Assembly: GCA_025084515.1 (NCBI GenBank)
Contig: JAJAGP010000048.1
Coordinates: 243,501 to 307,500 of the forward strand
DNA length: 64,000 bases
Source: Ancistrus triradiatus
Taxonomy: Eukaryota > Chordata > Actinopteri > Siluriformes > Loricariidae
Reading direction: 5' to 3'
Shown here: positions 63,340 through 64,000 of the stretch, in pieces
How positions within the stretch are numbered: the first letter of the stretch is position 1
Layout: each line of letters opens with the position of its first letter
Position numbers and translations under genes: made by a program
Notes under the pieces: generated by a model
The model's database searches: none
Seen by the model: the letters and a program-made list of their open reading frames with translations, nothing else
Told to the model about the DNA's origin: nothing

Positions 63340-64000
63340 CTGACAGGAAGAAAGTGTCAGACGGGCAAAAAGAGGGAGACACAGATTGCTTATATTACTC
63401 TCTCAAAAAACAATAACGCTTTATAAACGACTGTCAAACTATCCAGTATCCAAACTGATGTACCATCAAGACCATCAAGCAATGACCCTTATATCATAAG
63501 AAGTATCCCAGGTGAGCCCCTAAATTCTGTTTCTGGGCAGTCCAAAACGATAAGTGGGAAACCGCAAAATAATCCAGAGAATATGTACAAGCAATATTCA
63601 ACTAGCATCTGATAGGGGTGTAACGATGCAAAAATGGGTTATACGTTCCTGATTTTTCCGCCATCTGCAATTCCATTTTTCTAACACATGCGTCTCCCGT
63701 TTTCAGCGATCCTAATTTCTCTTAATTGCAAGGGACTAAGGTACAAGAAAAGAACACATTATTTTGAATTGTTATTCTTCAAAAATAAAAGAGAATGTTT
63801 TCCCCCACTTATTTAAGATATGGTGAAACTACAGTAAGATAATTTAAGATGATGCCTTTAGTATCATTGTATATTATACAAAAAACTTAGGTTTGCTGCT
63901 CCACAAAAGTGCAAATCTACACAAAAACAAAATAAGAGTCACAGAGACAGACCAAGTCAGTCAAACACGCAAGGACTTTGTATTTAAAGTTCAGTATTAG
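63340..64000 (-). other. ythdc2: ythdc2 intron running off the window
   Basis: No further ythdc2 exon was found upstream of the CTGTCAG acceptor at 63340. The stretch holds AT-rich sequence only; the next exon is outside the window. Confidence 0.6.

Overview
The window is genomic DNA of a vertebrate, almost certainly a teleost fish. It holds intron-split genes, a vasotocin-type neurohypophysial hormone gene (Cys-Tyr-Ile-Gln-Asn-Cys-Pro-Arg-Gly), and dense Tc1-like, hAT, pogo-like, LINE and tRNA-SINE remnants of the kinds common in fish. A catfish-like or other otophysan source is only a guess. No bacterial genes, CRISPR array, rRNA or intact tRNA gene was seen.

Four protein genes can be supported. 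(1) fubp3 (+), about 2.3-26.4 kb, 5' exons outside the window: a KH-domain single-strand nucleic-acid binder. Its exons from 10,274 onward join cleanly in frame, but those between 5,159 and 9,256 carry many small indels. (2) prdm12 (+), 33,774-40,082, complete in five exons (388 aa): a PR-domain and three-zinc-finger transcriptional regulator. (3) avp, the arginine vasotocin-neurophysin precursor (+), 52,499-55,175, complete in three exons (155 aa), with a TATA box and a poly(A) signal. (4) ythdc2 (-), 63,339-57,055, the 3' part of the gene only: helicase HA2 and OB-fold regions and the C-terminal YTH m6A-binding domain. The order is fubp3 > prdm12 > avp > < ythdc2; these genes act in unrelated processes and form no operon-like unit.

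Between and inside the genes the DNA is largely mobile-element debris. There are two sizeable Tc1-like elements (0.76-2.1 kb and 45.1-46.4 kb), three more decayed Tc1 fragments, a hAT-like element with a second hAT-like MITE nested in it (3.4-4.65 kb), and a foldback family with four copies in fubp3 introns. There are also two copies of a pogo-like MITE, one of them in avp intron 2, two copies of another MITE around avp exon 3, three copies of a tRNA-derived SINE, and an L2-like LINE (49.3-51.6 kb) with a G-rich, C-poor trailing region. Microsatellites include a GT tract of 36 units 17 bases after the prdm12 exon 4 donor.

The points most worth a second look are the indel cluster in 5' fubp3 (probably unpolished long-read sequence), two GC-AG introns in fubp3, the His/Gln-rich insert in prdm12, and a CCAAT/TATA/splice-site/poly(A) arrangement at 42.3-43.2 kb that could be an unannotated short gene. 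I found no convincing novel multi-gene system.
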